Source of the DNA: an uncultured Collinsella sp.
Lineage (GTDB): Bacteria > Actinomycetota > Coriobacteriia > Coriobacteriales > Coriobacteriaceae
NCBI GenBank assembly: GCA_902489295.1
Contig: CABTZM010000018.1
Coordinates: forward strand, 1-19,269
Direction of reading: 5' to 3'
Length of the DNA: 19,269 nucleotides
Notes under the pieces: model-generated
The model's input: the letters and a program-made list of their open reading frames with translations, nothing else
Told to the model about the DNA's origin: nothing
Databases searched by the model: none
Shown here: one piece after another, positions 1-8,475 of the stretch
Position numbering within the stretch: the stretch's first letter is position 1
How the letters are laid out: each line of letters opens with the position of its first letter
Program-made: the position numbers and the translations under genes

Positions 1-27
1 GGTCATTTCCGAGCCCCGCTTCTTTGT

Positions 28-1041
28 CTATTTCTGAGGAGCGGCCGCCTTCTCTTTTTCCTCCTTGAGCAGCTCGCCAAGCTTCTTGCCGTCTTCGGTC
101 TTCCAGTCTTCCTTTCCATTGCTGCTTCGACCGAGTACGAATGCCGAGGCCGCGGAAGGACTCTTGAACACAAGATCTTTTACGAGGACAAAGTCTTCGT
201 TGATCGCGTCCTTCTCTTGCTCGCGACGTTTAGGAACGGAAGCGGGGCAAGTCGCTGTCAAATCTCTGACAAGTTCACTTCCTGCTTTTACGATATAAGC
301 GTGCTCTTTCGTGCAGATGCAAGTCGCTTTGATGCCCTTTGATTGAGCCTTGAGCACGATGCCAGCAATCTTTTCGGACTCGATTTTATCTGCCTCGTTT
401 TCTTCATCCTCTTCTTTATTGATTTCGCCAGAAAGAATAGGGTTGGATACCTTATAGATCTTGTCGGCGAGCCACGTGGCTATGCAACTTTCGACATAGT
501 CGTAATCTGTGTCATTGGCTTTGGCCAGCACTTCAACCAGCTTGGGAAGGACTCCCTCGAATCCGTTGAATTCAACAATTTCATCCCAAACCATCTTGGC
601 GTCTTTTTGGGTATTGGAATCGTTGAACTCTTTGCTGTCGGCTCGGTTGAGTTTAAGTTCCGTCTCGTCCTTTTTGCTCCAGAATACGGGGATGCAGAGC
701 TGCTTCTTGGTATTCTTCATTTCGTTGAAGTAGGTGTACTCATGTCGGCACTCCTTGCTCATGATGTAGTTGGACGTCACGAACGCAAGAAGCATGTCCG
801 AGTCTTTGACAGATGACTCGACTTTCGTTTTCCAGTTCTCGCCGTATCCGATGGAGTTGCAGTCCAAAAAGGGCTCTGCTTCAAAATCTGTGCCCTTATA
901 GTACTTTTCGCTGTTGTTGAGCAGGTCAAAAGTCCTGTTTACGACACGAATGAGATGGTTGTAAAGGTTGTCATCACGCTTATAGCTGATAAAAACCTTA
1001 ATCAGTGTCTTGTTGGTAGGCGTTTTCGCTTCACTCTGCAT
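28..1041 (-). CDS. TIR domain protein with C-terminal DUF4357
   Basis: Predicted 337-aa cytoplasmic protein. The N-terminal TIR domain covers about residues 13-125: strand A is KVFISYKRDD (14-23), and a SKECRHEY segment holds the candidate catalytic Glu101 in the C-x2-E position used by NAD-cleaving TIR domains. An acidic linker (about 205-225) leads to a C-terminal DUF4357 region, recognised by SPSAASAFVLGRSSNG (294-309) followed by a W and a G-x3-L pattern. I chose the ATG at 1041 because AAAAGGAGC lies 6-7 bases upstream; a GTG 54 bases earlier is in frame but has a poor site and overlaps the upstream gene. Only 37 bp separate it from the channel/RyR gene, so the two are probably one transcript. 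By eye its GC is lower than the helicase and PTS genes, which fits horizontal transfer. TIR proteins in bacterial immunity make or break NAD-derived signals; that this one does so is inference. Confidence 0.85.
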   Translation of the reverse strand: MQSEAKTPTNKTLIKVFISYKRDDNLYNHLIRVVNRTFDLLNNSEKYYKGTDFEAEPFLDCNSIGYGENWKTKVESSVKDSDMLLAFVTSNYIMSKECRHEYTYFNEMKNTKKQLCIPVFWSKKDETELKLNRADSKEFNDSNTQKDAKMVWDEIVEFNGFEGVLPKLVEVLAKANDTDYDYVESCIATWLADKIYKVSNPILSGEINKEEDEENEADKIESEKIAGIVLKAQSKGIKATCICTKEHAYIVKAGSELVRDLTATCPASVPKRREQEKDAINEDFVLVKDLVFKSPSAASAFVLGRSSNGKEDWKTEDGKKLGELLKEEKEKAAAPQK

Positions 1042-1078
1042 GTTTGCTCCTTTTGGATCGATGGAACGGTTCGTGTGT

Positions 1079-3481
1079 TTAGCCTTTGACGACACTGCCT
1101 TTGGCGATGCGGGCTGAGAGGGCGACGATGACTCGGTCGTAGGCGTAGACGTCTTTTTTTCCTAGCAGGAACCCGCGGGCACCAAGTACGTCGTTGTCAG
1201 GTGTCATGTAGGCGTGACGCATGAGGATGTCGGACTTGCGAACGCCTTCGGCCCCACTCTTGTTGGGTTTGCCGCCCAGGAACGCATCGACGACTGCCGC
1301 GCGCGTGCGCTGCTCGCGTTCCTGTTCGACGGTGCCGTGTCCCAGTTCGGTCATGCCCGTTGCCCGGCAATAGGCAAGCCAACGATCGTGCTCCATGTCC
1401 CCCAAACGACAGATAAGGGCGAACTCTTCGCGGTTGTTCTGCTCATTGGCGTCGAACTCGTCCTTGGTGGCTGTTTCGGGAACGACCGAGCTTAATATCG
1501 CGCTAGCAACGTTGCTCTTTTCGGTGACCGACGTGACCTTGCCTTGCAGCTTTTCCTTCCAGTTCAGTTCGAAGGATTGTTGTTTAACATCGGCATCGCT
1601 ATAGCCAAGTGCCCAAAAACGGTAGGGGATGTGTGCCGCCGAAGCTCGGCTGCTGCTCTTGTTGGACTCCTTTCCGTTGTAGCTTTCAACAGCTTTATCA
1701 GCGGCCAGTGTTGCGTCGAAATCACTCTCGATGGAGCCATCAAAGCAAAGGTCGTATGCCGCATTGAGCTGAATAGCCAGACGCTCGCGCTCGTCGTCGA
1801 TGATGTTGCTGTAGGTGTAGAACGTTTTACGAGCGCCAAACGGATGCATGATGTTATTGGCACCCTCGCTGGCTCCAGTGGTCTTATCGAGGCTTCTGAG
1901 GGCCTCCAGAATCTCCTCGCTTTCGATATGGGGGCAGATGACGGGCTGCCGTTTGGTGTAATCCGGAGTGCCCTGATCGACAAAGCGATTGAAGATCTGG
2001 CGCTGGAGCATGAGCGAGTACGAGAGATTTTGGCTGCAATCTCCCATGGTCACAAAGGCGTAAAGTCGAGCGTCATCGGGGATAAGCGCGCTTTCGGTCT
2101 TGGACGACACGCACTTATTCTGGATGTCGTAGCTCAATGCGGCGACAGCGCTGCCTGCAATAAGGCGATCAGTTGTAATCGAGGGCGCCTCGGCCTCCAC
2201 GAAGCGCACGGTGGGCTCACCGTCGCAGCTTTCGCCAAACATCTCGGGATAACGAGCCGCTTCGCGCTCTAGTACTGCTCGGGCATTGGGGTCGACAACC
2301 ACAATGTTCAGGCGGACGCCCGGCATGCGGCCCATCCAGAATGTTGTTCGTGCAGCCTGCATGCCGTAATCGCCTGCGCCGACAACGAGGACGGTGAGGT
2401 TCTGAGGCCTAGGATTGGGGTTTACGGAAATATTGATAGGCTCGAGCACGCTGTAGAGTGGAGCTTCTTCGAGCACATCGTAGATCTCGTCTTGTACACG
2501 CGAGATCAAATGAAGACAGGTTGGCTCATTTTTGGTTTTGATGGCATCGAAGATCTGGGCATCATCGGGGTTCTTGTGGGTGCAATGGAGCGTAATCCTG
2601 GGCGTGCCGTCGCTCTGGGGCTCCCTGTGTGTCGCTTCGATCATATCGATCGTTGCGCTTACGTTGTGTTCGGCCTCTTCGCTCGTCGTGACAACGTCGA
2701 CTGCAACCAGGTGTTTGGCTGTATCGTGCAGCGCTGCAATCGTTGCAAGCACGTCTGCCGCCTCGGTGTCGGTGAACACATAGCGCACGTAGCCCTGGCA
2801 GAGATTGCGCAGCACACGCTGGCGTTCGCCGTCTTCATCGTTGTCTAGGCAAAAGATGAGGGCGATGTCGCCATTGTTATTGCTCTTGTTGAGCGTCCCG
2901 TTTTTGATGTTGTCGACGATATCGCGAGCGAGCAGCTCGGTGTTAGCGTCGACGCTCTCAAAGATAATTGCATGGTCGGCGTACTTGAGATGACGCTTGA
3001 TAACGCTGCCCGAGAGACGCGTGGCAACAGCGTTGAAGGCAAACAGGCCAATTTCAACGGGAAGGGCGATGATGTATGCGAGTGTGAGCAGCGAATAGAG
3101 CAGGTTGAATACCTGGCCGACAATACCGCCGCCTAGGGGAATAGCGCCATAGACGGTTGACGTCACATCGGTGAGACCGGTCTGGATGGTTGTTGTCCAT
3201 CCCACGGTAAAGAAGTTGGTAATAACCCAGCTAATGAAGTTGAAGGTTCCCGGCTCCCAGCCTTCGCCAAGATCGGAAGAAAAGCACTGCGCCCAGGTGA
3301 CGGGGGCGAATAGGCAAAAGGCGCCAAGAGCGAGAATTCCAAAGGCGACGATACGACGGTTGGAATTGATCTCGAAGCCAAAGAGCTTGTGCTGATAGTT
3401 GTGCCGTTCCAAGTGTATGGAATAGCAGAGCGCGACGAGAGCGACGAGGAATGCCGCAAACCAACAGATTGGAGAAATCAA
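1079..3481 (-). CDS. Membrane protein: pore-like loop, two RCK/TrkA-N-like regions, C-terminal RyR-like domain
   Basis: 800 aa. Membrane segments lie at about 4-22, 43-65 and 119-150. Between the last two sits a hydrophobic re-entrant-looking stretch with FFTVGWTTT (90-98), reminiscent of the TVG filter core of K+ channels but lacking the following YGD. A large cytoplasmic part follows: an RCK-like region from about 164 (KYADHAIIFE) and a clear Rossmann start LTVLVVGAGDYG (362-373), so the plan resembles two-pore-loop/RCK ligand-gated channels. The C-terminus has MEHDRWLAYCRATGM (696-710) and, after an insert, RHAYMTPDNDVL..YDRVIVAL, matching the E-H-x-R-W...H...D-R layout of prokaryotic RyR domains. 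The start is TTG, supported by AGGAGG 8 bases upstream. It is the immediate upstream neighbour of the TIR gene. Proposed role, by inference: a membrane effector or channel gated by a nucleotide or NAD-derived ligand bound by RyR or RCK. Channel activity and ion are unproven. Confidence 0.75.
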   Translation of the reverse strand: MISPICWFAAFLVALVALCYSIHLERHNYQHKLFGFEINSNRRIVAFGILALGAFCLFAPVTWAQCFSSDLGEGWEPGTFNFISWVITNFFTVGWTTTIQTGLTDVTSTVYGAIPLGGGIVGQVFNLLYSLLTLAYIIALPVEIGLFAFNAVATRLSGSVIKRHLKYADHAIIFESVDANTELLARDIVDNIKNGTLNKSNNNGDIALIFCLDNDEDGERQRVLRNLCQGYVRYVFTDTEAADVLATIAALHDTAKHLVAVDVVTTSEEAEHNVSATIDMIEATHREPQSDGTPRITLHCTHKNPDDAQIFDAIKTKNEPTCLHLISRVQDEIYDVLEEAPLYSVLEPINISVNPNPRPQNLTVLVVGAGDYGMQAARTTFWMGRMPGVRLNIVVVDPNARAVLEREAARYPEMFGESCDGEPTVRFVEAEAPSITTDRLIAGSAVAALSYDIQNKCVSSKTESALIPDDARLYAFVTMGDCSQNLSYSLMLQRQIFNRFVDQGTPDYTKRQPVICPHIESEEILEALRSLDKTTGASEGANNIMHPFGARKTFYTYSNIIDDERERLAIQLNAAYDLCFDGSIESDFDATLAADKAVESYNGKESNKSSSRASAAHIPYRFWALGYSDADVKQQSFELNWKEKLQGKVTSVTEKSNVASAILSSVVPETATKDEFDANEQNNREEFALICRLGDMEHDRWLAYCRATGMTELGHGTVEQEREQRTRAAVVDAFLGGKPNKSGAEGVRKSDILMRHAYMTPDNDVLGARGFLLGKKDVYAYDRVIVALSARIAKGSVVKG

Positions 3482-3541
3482 AGTAGGTACCTCCTGTGAG
3501 TATAGAGATGAACGGATATCGGGAACCGGGTTCGTTGCCGC

Positions 3542-4813
3542 CTACGTGAACATGCGATCCCTCAGCTCGGCGGCCTCGTTGATCTCGGCGTTGGTTCTGC
3601 CTTGGAGATCTTCGGTACGCTTACTGGTGAGCTCGTCGCCCTTTAGTCCGTAGGTGGTGTACTGAACAATTGCACCGGCGGTTTCGGCTGCTTGGCGTAG
3701 CGGCTCGTAGGTATCGGTCTGTTCGCACCATGCGTAGAAATCGTCAACGGTGGCGTTGGGGTTGCCACTATAGAGTCGATACCATTCGCATCCAAAGCTG
3801 CCAAGGACCGAGAACGTCTTTTTCTCGACAAGCTTGTCGCCCTTGTATTTGTAATCCAATGTGAGCTCGACCAGATAGGCAGCTCCCGTTTCAAAGGCGT
3901 TCTCGTTGCTCTGACGACCGATGACCTCGGCCTCTGGATAGTACTTGCCAATAAACTCGGCGGCGTCGCCTTCGTAGTCGGCAACGATGCGCACGCTCTG
4001 TACCTTGCCGCGCTTGTACGTACAGTGCAGGATGCGCAGCAATCGCTCCTGCCAAAACGCATAGGAAAACAGGTGATCGACAAAGTGCGGGTTCTCGAGC
4101 CTATTGGCTTGATCCATCCACACGGTTTGGAACAGTTGGTAGTCGGCCTGCGGCTCGCCCGTGACCTCGCGAAACCACTGTACGGCGATGTCGGCGGGGA
4201 TGTAGAACGAAAGCCGCTCCTGTGGGGTACCGCTCTTGGTCGTTTTGGCGCGCAAGGGGATCTCGACCTCGTAGCCAGAACCGTCGTCCGTTCCGCAGTT
4301 TAAAACGGGCGGCAGCATAAACTGGCAGGGGCCCTCGTCGCATACGCGCATCGGCTGGGGGCTAACAGGTTGCCCTTCAAACTCCATCTCGATGTCTGTG
4401 TCGTCTTCTTCGTCCTCGTCATCATCTTCGATGCCAAGGTCGTAGCCGGTGTAGTAGTCATCCAGGTGTCGTTCGTTTACATTTCGCCCGTTTACGACGT
4501 CAAAGACGGTAACGCCCGTCATGCGGTCGCAATACTTTGCGACTTCAAAGAGGTTGCAGCTCTCCTCGGGCGTAAAGTTATCCATGCGGTGCTGGAACTC
4601 GATGGCGCATTCCTCAGGATTGTAGCCGTCCATGCCGCTGCCGCTGACCCACCAGTTGGGGTCGCGATTGCTTTTGAAGTACCACCAGTACCAGACGGGG
4701 CAGAATACCGCATTTACGCCAAAAAAGACCTTTTGGATGATGTTGCCGTTGCCGTCGAACTTGTAATTGAGCGGCAAGTTAACAACCGGATCGTTTGATG
4801 TGTCGCGCGCCAT
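3542..4813 (-). CDS. Hypothetical protein, 423 aa, acidic central segment
   Basis: I do not recognise a family. The start is the ATG at 4813, preceded by GGGAG 6 bases away; the 45 codons that could extend it upstream read through a palindrome-bearing intergenic region and look non-coding. Visible features: an aromatic hydrophobic patch near 30-46 (many W, Y and F), too short and polar-flanked to call a membrane helix; an almost purely acidic run at about 129-142; and a C-terminal half with regular beta-strand-like alternation and conserved-looking W, Y and C residues. No signal peptide is evident. It lies 60 bp upstream of the channel/RyR gene in the same orientation, with no terminator between, so it could share its transcript. 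A role with the TIR/RyR pair is only suggested by position. Confidence 0.7.
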   Translation of the reverse strand: MARDTSNDPVVNLPLNYKFDGNGNIIQKVFFGVNAVFCPVWYWWYFKSNRDPNWWVSGSGMDGYNPEECAIEFQHRMDNFTPEESCNLFEVAKYCDRMTGVTVFDVVNGRNVNERHLDDYYTGYDLGIEDDDEDEEDDTDIEMEFEGQPVSPQPMRVCDEGPCQFMLPPVLNCGTDDGSGYEVEIPLRAKTTKSGTPQERLSFYIPADIAVQWFREVTGEPQADYQLFQTVWMDQANRLENPHFVDHLFSYAFWQERLLRILHCTYKRGKVQSVRIVADYEGDAAEFIGKYYPEAEVIGRQSNENAFETGAAYLVELTLDYKYKGDKLVEKKTFSVLGSFGCEWYRLYSGNPNATVDDFYAWCEQTDTYEPLRQAAETAGAIVQYTTYGLKGDELTSKRTEDLQGRTNAEINEAAELRDRMFT

Positions 4814-4918
4814 GGTGTGCTCCCTGCGATGATTTGTGTTGCGCGCGAAGGCCAGATTCGATGCGTCTGACCTGCGCGCGCCTGTTACTTCGCATACTAG
4901 GCCGCCTGCGCTGCATTC

Positions 4919-4930
4919 TGTTGCGCAACA
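4919..4930. promoter_or_regulatory. Palindrome TGTTGCGCAACA, candidate operator
   Basis: A perfect 12-bp palindrome in the 192-bp gap upstream of the 423-aa gene. Two weaker copies flank it: TGTTGCGCGCGA at 4837-4848 (9/12) and TGCCGCGCAACA at 4964-4975 (10/12). The centre is CG, as in many LacI-family operators. The same motif occurs upstream of neighbouring genes. No other feature is seen in this gap, and no terminator follows the large upstream gene. Confidence 0.4.
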
Positions 4931-5005
4931 TCGTGGACGGCGTGACATGCCGCCCGAGGTCGATGCCGCGCAACAGATACATGGCTTGATCGCGCCAATT
5001 GCTCT

Positions 5006-7639
5006 TTAGTAGCGCGCCGAGCGCTGGGCGTTGCCCGGGTTGTAGCCCGCCCAAGCGGCAATGACGTCCGACTCAACGATGCTCGTTGCAATGTTGATAA
5101 AGCTGCCGACACGGGGCAGGTCGGTATGGAAGTCTTCGAGCAGGTTAGGCTGGAATCTAAAGTCCTCAAAGTTGATGGTGTTGGGGTTGTAGAGCTGACA
5201 GGTGCCATCCTCGGCGGAGATCGGGCCAACCATGTATGCGGCCTTGTGCTCTACGACCTCGGTATCGTCGACGTCGATCACCTCTCCGCGATCGTGCGCG
5301 GCAGCGGCGTGCTCCATGAGCTCGAGGAATCGGTCGGCTTCGGCGCTGCAGAGTACGCAGCGCGAGAAGAGAACCGTAAGAGCGTAGCCCGTCTTACGAT
5401 CCAGCTTCTCTCGCAGCTCGCTAAAGCGCTGTGACTGTTCCGGGGTCATGCGCGTCTTGGACGGTGCGGTCTGCTTGAGTCCGCACGTCTTAAGGAACAC
5501 CGCGTTGGCCTTGCGCAGAGCGCTCATAGCGGCAGAGTCGCTCTTTGCCGCGGAGACGTCGATGCGTCCTCCCTCGGGAATCTGCTTATAGCGAGAGAAG
5601 CCCTTTTCGCCCTCGACGGGCATCCAGTACGTAATGACATCATTTTCCACTACGCTAAAGCGGCACGTAAAGGGCACGCCGATTGCCGGCGCTTCGCCGT
5701 AGAACTTTACGCGTACGGCTTGGTCGGTGTCTGCCATCCACATCATAAAGCGATGGCTATTGTCGCCGTCATGGCTCCGGAGCTTTGCAATAAGGTAGCA
5801 AACCGAGTCGCAACGGCTCTCGAGCGCGGCGCCTCTTCCGGTGGCAATGGCGCTTATGCCCTGGGCCTTGAGTTCGATGTCGCGGTGCAGCGCGTTGAGC
5901 TCTTCGGATGTCAACAGGTCTTGGCCGAGAAGCCCCGAGACAAGCGCGCCGACTTCTATGTCGGTATTAAGGGCGGCGTCGATAACCTTGCGATGCGCCT
6001 GGTGACTTGCATAAGCCGGCATAGGCTTGCGGTCTGTGGCAAATCCAAATGGGTCGCGGATTTGGTCGCCGCCGCGATAGAGCGGCTCCAAAAAGAACAT
6101 GTTCATGTCATTTTGCTTGCCCTGCTTTTGACCGTAGGCATCGAGGGAGTTCCAGACATGCTTCTCTGCAATGGGGTTCATCCACAGGCTGATTTTCGAT
6201 TTTTCTGCCGAGGAGGTCGAGGTGCTCTTTTTGGAGCTTGCGGCGGGACGAGAAGCCGGTTTCTGATATCCAGCGGGGAGAACTTGCTCAAAATCGAATT
6301 TTTTAAGCAGCCTGACGTAGACTCCGACCGATGCTTCCTCTGCCATTTCCGCCATGACCGACTGCGACGGGTCATCGACAAAGGAAATGCGCGTTTTGCC
6401 GTCATCGGAGACCGCCTGGCAATAGCCGCATCGAAGTGCAACGTAGCCTTCGTTATCACTGCCGCGGTCAAAGTACATCTGCTCTTTGCAGCCGAGTGTG
6501 CCGGGGACGAATGCGGTCGGGTTTGCAATGTCGGGGATCGTAATGGCAGCGCCGGTCGCGCGCTTAAGCTCATCGAAATACTCGACGTACAACGGAATTT
6601 TGTAGTGTTGGACGAGCGCCTCGAGAACGACGGCGTTGGGCACGGAGTGCGCCACGCGATAACGCACGGAGTTATAGCCCCATTCGACATCAGCTGCATC
6701 ATCGGGGATTCCGTGACCCGCCATGGTGGGCAGGACTTCATCGGGTGAGTCAAACGTTCCATCGGGCGTGCCGCAAATCGCCTGGAGCGAGAACCCGCCA
6801 AAGCACTTGTCGAGATCATCGCGGATATATGCGCAGCAGTCATGATTGGGAAAGACAATGCGAAACGTCATCGCGCCCATGGCCTGGGACATGTAGACGT
6901 CGCTTGACTCCTGGGCTTGCGTCTCGGGCGACTTCTTTTTGCGTTTGCTTGCCGTAGAAGATGATTTTTTGCGTGAGGGGGCCGGTTTGCGCTCTTCCTG
7001 GGCGCCAAACTGGTCCTTGAGGAAGTCGAAGTACAGAGACACGTTTCCGCGCTGTGCATACGAGCGCATGATGGGGTCGGTGGTGTCCTCAAAGTACTTT
7101 TGGCTTCCGTCGGGCATGGACATGGTTCCCATGCCGCAGCGGAACAGGGTGTCGGTAGCGCCGTCGAACCCCTCCGGGAAATACACCCAGCAGCTCTTGT
7201 CGACCACGTTTGCAAACGAGACGCTGTCGCCCTGCGCATCGGCGATCACGGCGCCGGCTGCGAGCTCGTCGGCATCGGTGTACTCGCAGTAGACGGGAAC
7301 GCCGATCATCTTTGAGATGGTCTTGGCAACCTCAAGCGAGGGGATGCCGTTGTATTCGTACTGGAGCGAGTTGTAGCCCCAGACGACGTTGGTGACCTCT
7401 TCGCCGTCGGACCCGCAGGTTTCCAGGGCGGCATTGATGGCGTCGGACGGATCCATGTGCTGGAAGTCCTCGTAATCGGGGATCACGGCAGCAAAGCAGA
7501 ACTCGCCATAGTCCCGTTCCAAGGCAGCTTTGGCCTGCATACAGATATCGTGGTTGGGAAACACGATGCGATTGACAATCTGGTTGATCGAGATCCCTCG
7601 GTCGGTATCCTGAAGTAGATGCTCAAAAATCTCGTCCAT
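5006..7639 (-). CDS. Large hypothetical protein with a tandemly duplicated N-terminal domain
   Basis: 877 aa from the ATG at 7639 (GAAGGAACG just upstream). Two copies of one domain are visible at about 24-212 and 260-450. Each opens with RIVFPNHD-x-C, then has WGYNS (87-91 and 320-324), a VPVYCEY/IPLYVEY strand, an RCG turn (167-169 and 403-405) and a D-F-L/K-F-D helix end. Lys/Ser/Pro-rich linkers separate them (213-250, 455-480). The remaining C-terminal ~390 residues are unlike the repeats and unrecognised. The order W-G...aromatic strand...helix...E-Y...G faintly recalls the ferredoxin-like domain of Api92/YubB-type proteins (DUF1281), but this is a guess. There is no membrane segment or signal peptide. 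An in-frame 78-codon upstream extension is rejected because it spans two palindromic sites. Divergent to the small membrane-protein gene at 7906. Confidence 0.7.
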   Translation of the reverse strand: MDEIFEHLLQDTDRGISINQIVNRIVFPNHDICMQAKAALERDYGEFCFAAVIPDYEDFQHMDPSDAINAALETCGSDGEEVTNVVWGYNSLQYEYNGIPSLEVAKTISKMIGVPVYCEYTDADELAAGAVIADAQGDSVSFANVVDKSCWVYFPEGFDGATDTLFRCGMGTMSMPDGSQKYFEDTTDPIMRSYAQRGNVSLYFDFLKDQFGAQEERKPAPSRKKSSSTASKRKKKSPETQAQESSDVYMSQAMGAMTFRIVFPNHDCCAYIRDDLDKCFGGFSLQAICGTPDGTFDSPDEVLPTMAGHGIPDDAADVEWGYNSVRYRVAHSVPNAVVLEALVQHYKIPLYVEYFDELKRATGAAITIPDIANPTAFVPGTLGCKEQMYFDRGSDNEGYVALRCGYCQAVSDDGKTRISFVDDPSQSVMAEMAEEASVGVYVRLLKKFDFEQVLPAGYQKPASRPAASSKKSTSTSSAEKSKISLWMNPIAEKHVWNSLDAYGQKQGKQNDMNMFFLEPLYRGGDQIRDPFGFATDRKPMPAYASHQAHRKVIDAALNTDIEVGALVSGLLGQDLLTSEELNALHRDIELKAQGISAIATGRGAALESRCDSVCYLIAKLRSHDGDNSHRFMMWMADTDQAVRVKFYGEAPAIGVPFTCRFSVVENDVITYWMPVEGEKGFSRYKQIPEGGRIDVSAAKSDSAAMSALRKANAVFLKTCGLKQTAPSKTRMTPEQSQRFSELREKLDRKTGYALTVLFSRCVLCSAEADRFLELMEHAAAAHDRGEVIDVDDTEVVEHKAAYMVGPISAEDGTCQLYNPNTINFEDFRFQPNLLEDFHTDLPRVGSFINIATSIVESDVIAAWAGYNPGNAQRSARY

Positions 7640-7734
7640 CGTTCCTTCTTTCGTATGCGGTGGAAGCCGACGATCCCGGGTTTTAGGGCTCGCGGCTTTG
7701 CTAACTCGAACGCTACCGCCCCGATGCGCGAGAA

Positions 7735-7746
7735 CGTTGCGCAACA
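7735..7746. promoter_or_regulatory. CGTTGCGCAACA, copy of the palindromic motif
   Basis: Eleven of twelve bases match TGTTGCGCAACA. It lies 96 bp upstream of the duplicated-domain gene, in the 266-bp divergent gap 7640-7905, and is 90 bp from a second copy. Candidate operator; the regulator is not in the window. Confidence 0.4.
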
Positions 7747-7824
7747 TCCGCGAGTGCACAAATTGCAATGCGGAACGGTTTTTGCTGGGGTGTTTTGAGA
7801 ACGGATTAGTCTCGTTCCCAGCAA

Positions 7825-7836
7825 TGTTGCGCAACG
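7825..7836. promoter_or_regulatory. TGTTGCGCAACG, copy of the palindromic motif
   Basis: Eleven of twelve bases match TGTTGCGCAACA. It lies about 70 bp upstream of the plus-strand start at 7906 and in the shared divergent promoter region, so it could act on both genes. I could not place a convincing -10/-35 pair in this gap. Confidence 0.4.
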
Positions 7837-7905
7837 CCTGCCCGTCATGGATTTCTACACTTGAGTTGTCCAAAAGGGATTCGGTTCTTGAATGAGGGAT
7901 GAACG

Positions 7906-8451
7906 ATGAGCGGGAACTCCTATTACGACGATGACATGTCCGAGGAAGATTACGAGCGGATCATGGAGCATATGTACGAGCTTGAGTGCGAGCTCGAGGA
8001 GCCCCATAACGCGCGTACTGACCAGTTGATTCGCGAGGAACTCGAGCAGCTTTCGAGCGCTATGTTGTTTGAGCCGGTGGTAAAAAACGGCGAGTACCTT
8101 GGCGAGCGCGACCATGTGCCCGGGTATTGGACGGATCGTCGCGATTTGGAGTCCGAGCCTTCAGACGCTTCGAGCGATGCTGTCGAGGTGGAGAAGGATG
8201 AGCCGTTTGATTTGATTGGTTATCAGGGTTCTTCCTCGGGCGGCTCGGTACTCGACATGTTTACTCCCATTTTAAGGAGTCGCGTGTTCTGGATCTTCAT
8301 CGCGTTTCTGGTGTTTATCGGTCTGCTCGATATGTTCTACGACAGCTTTATCGTTCCTTCGGGCTTCGCTATAAGCCGCATTAATTTCCAGGGCTTAGTG
8401 CTGCTGGCGATTGTCGTTGCATGCGTTGCCCTGAGGCGTCGCCGCCGCTAA
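7906..8451 (+). CDS. Small acidic protein with two C-terminal membrane helices
   Basis: 181 aa, family not recognised. Residues 1-100 are strongly acidic and probably helical (MSEEDYERIMEHMYELECEL and following). A Gly/Ser turn (106-114) precedes two hydrophobic helices at about 126-145 and 162-176, and the protein ends in a run of five Arg. By the positive-inside rule both the long N-terminus and the Arg tail would face the cytoplasm. Start ATG 7906 has GAGGGA about 8 bases upstream. It is divergent from the large duplicated-domain gene and 96 bp before the acetyltransferase gene. Function unknown. Confidence 0.7.
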   Translation: MSGNSYYDDDMSEEDYERIMEHMYELECELEEPHNARTDQLIREELEQLSSAMLFEPVVKNGEYLGERDHVPGYWTDRRDLESEPSDASSDAVEVEKDEPFDLIGYQGSSSGGSVLDMFTPILRSRVFWIFIAFLVFIGLLDMFYDSFIVPSGFAISRINFQGLVLLAIVVACVALRRRRR

Positions 8452-8475
8452 CGACGGGATTGGCGCAACTGCCGA

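Noticed and set aside
343..816. 157-codon plus-strand frame opposite the TIR gene
   Set aside because: Antisense of the TIR domain; hydrophobic translation but no ribosome site or family match.
4919..4930. ParB (parS) or LexA site
   Set aside because: TGTTGCGCAACA lacks the parS core (TTTCACGTGAAA) and does not fit the actinobacterial SOS box.
4814..4948. In-frame 45-codon upstream extension of the 423-aa gene
   Set aside because: Arg/Cys-rich non-domain translation across a palindrome; GGGAG supports the ATG at 4813.
7640..7873. In-frame 78-codon upstream extension of the duplicated-domain gene
   Set aside because: Covers two palindromes, has no ribosome site at its start, and the ATG at 7639 has a good one.
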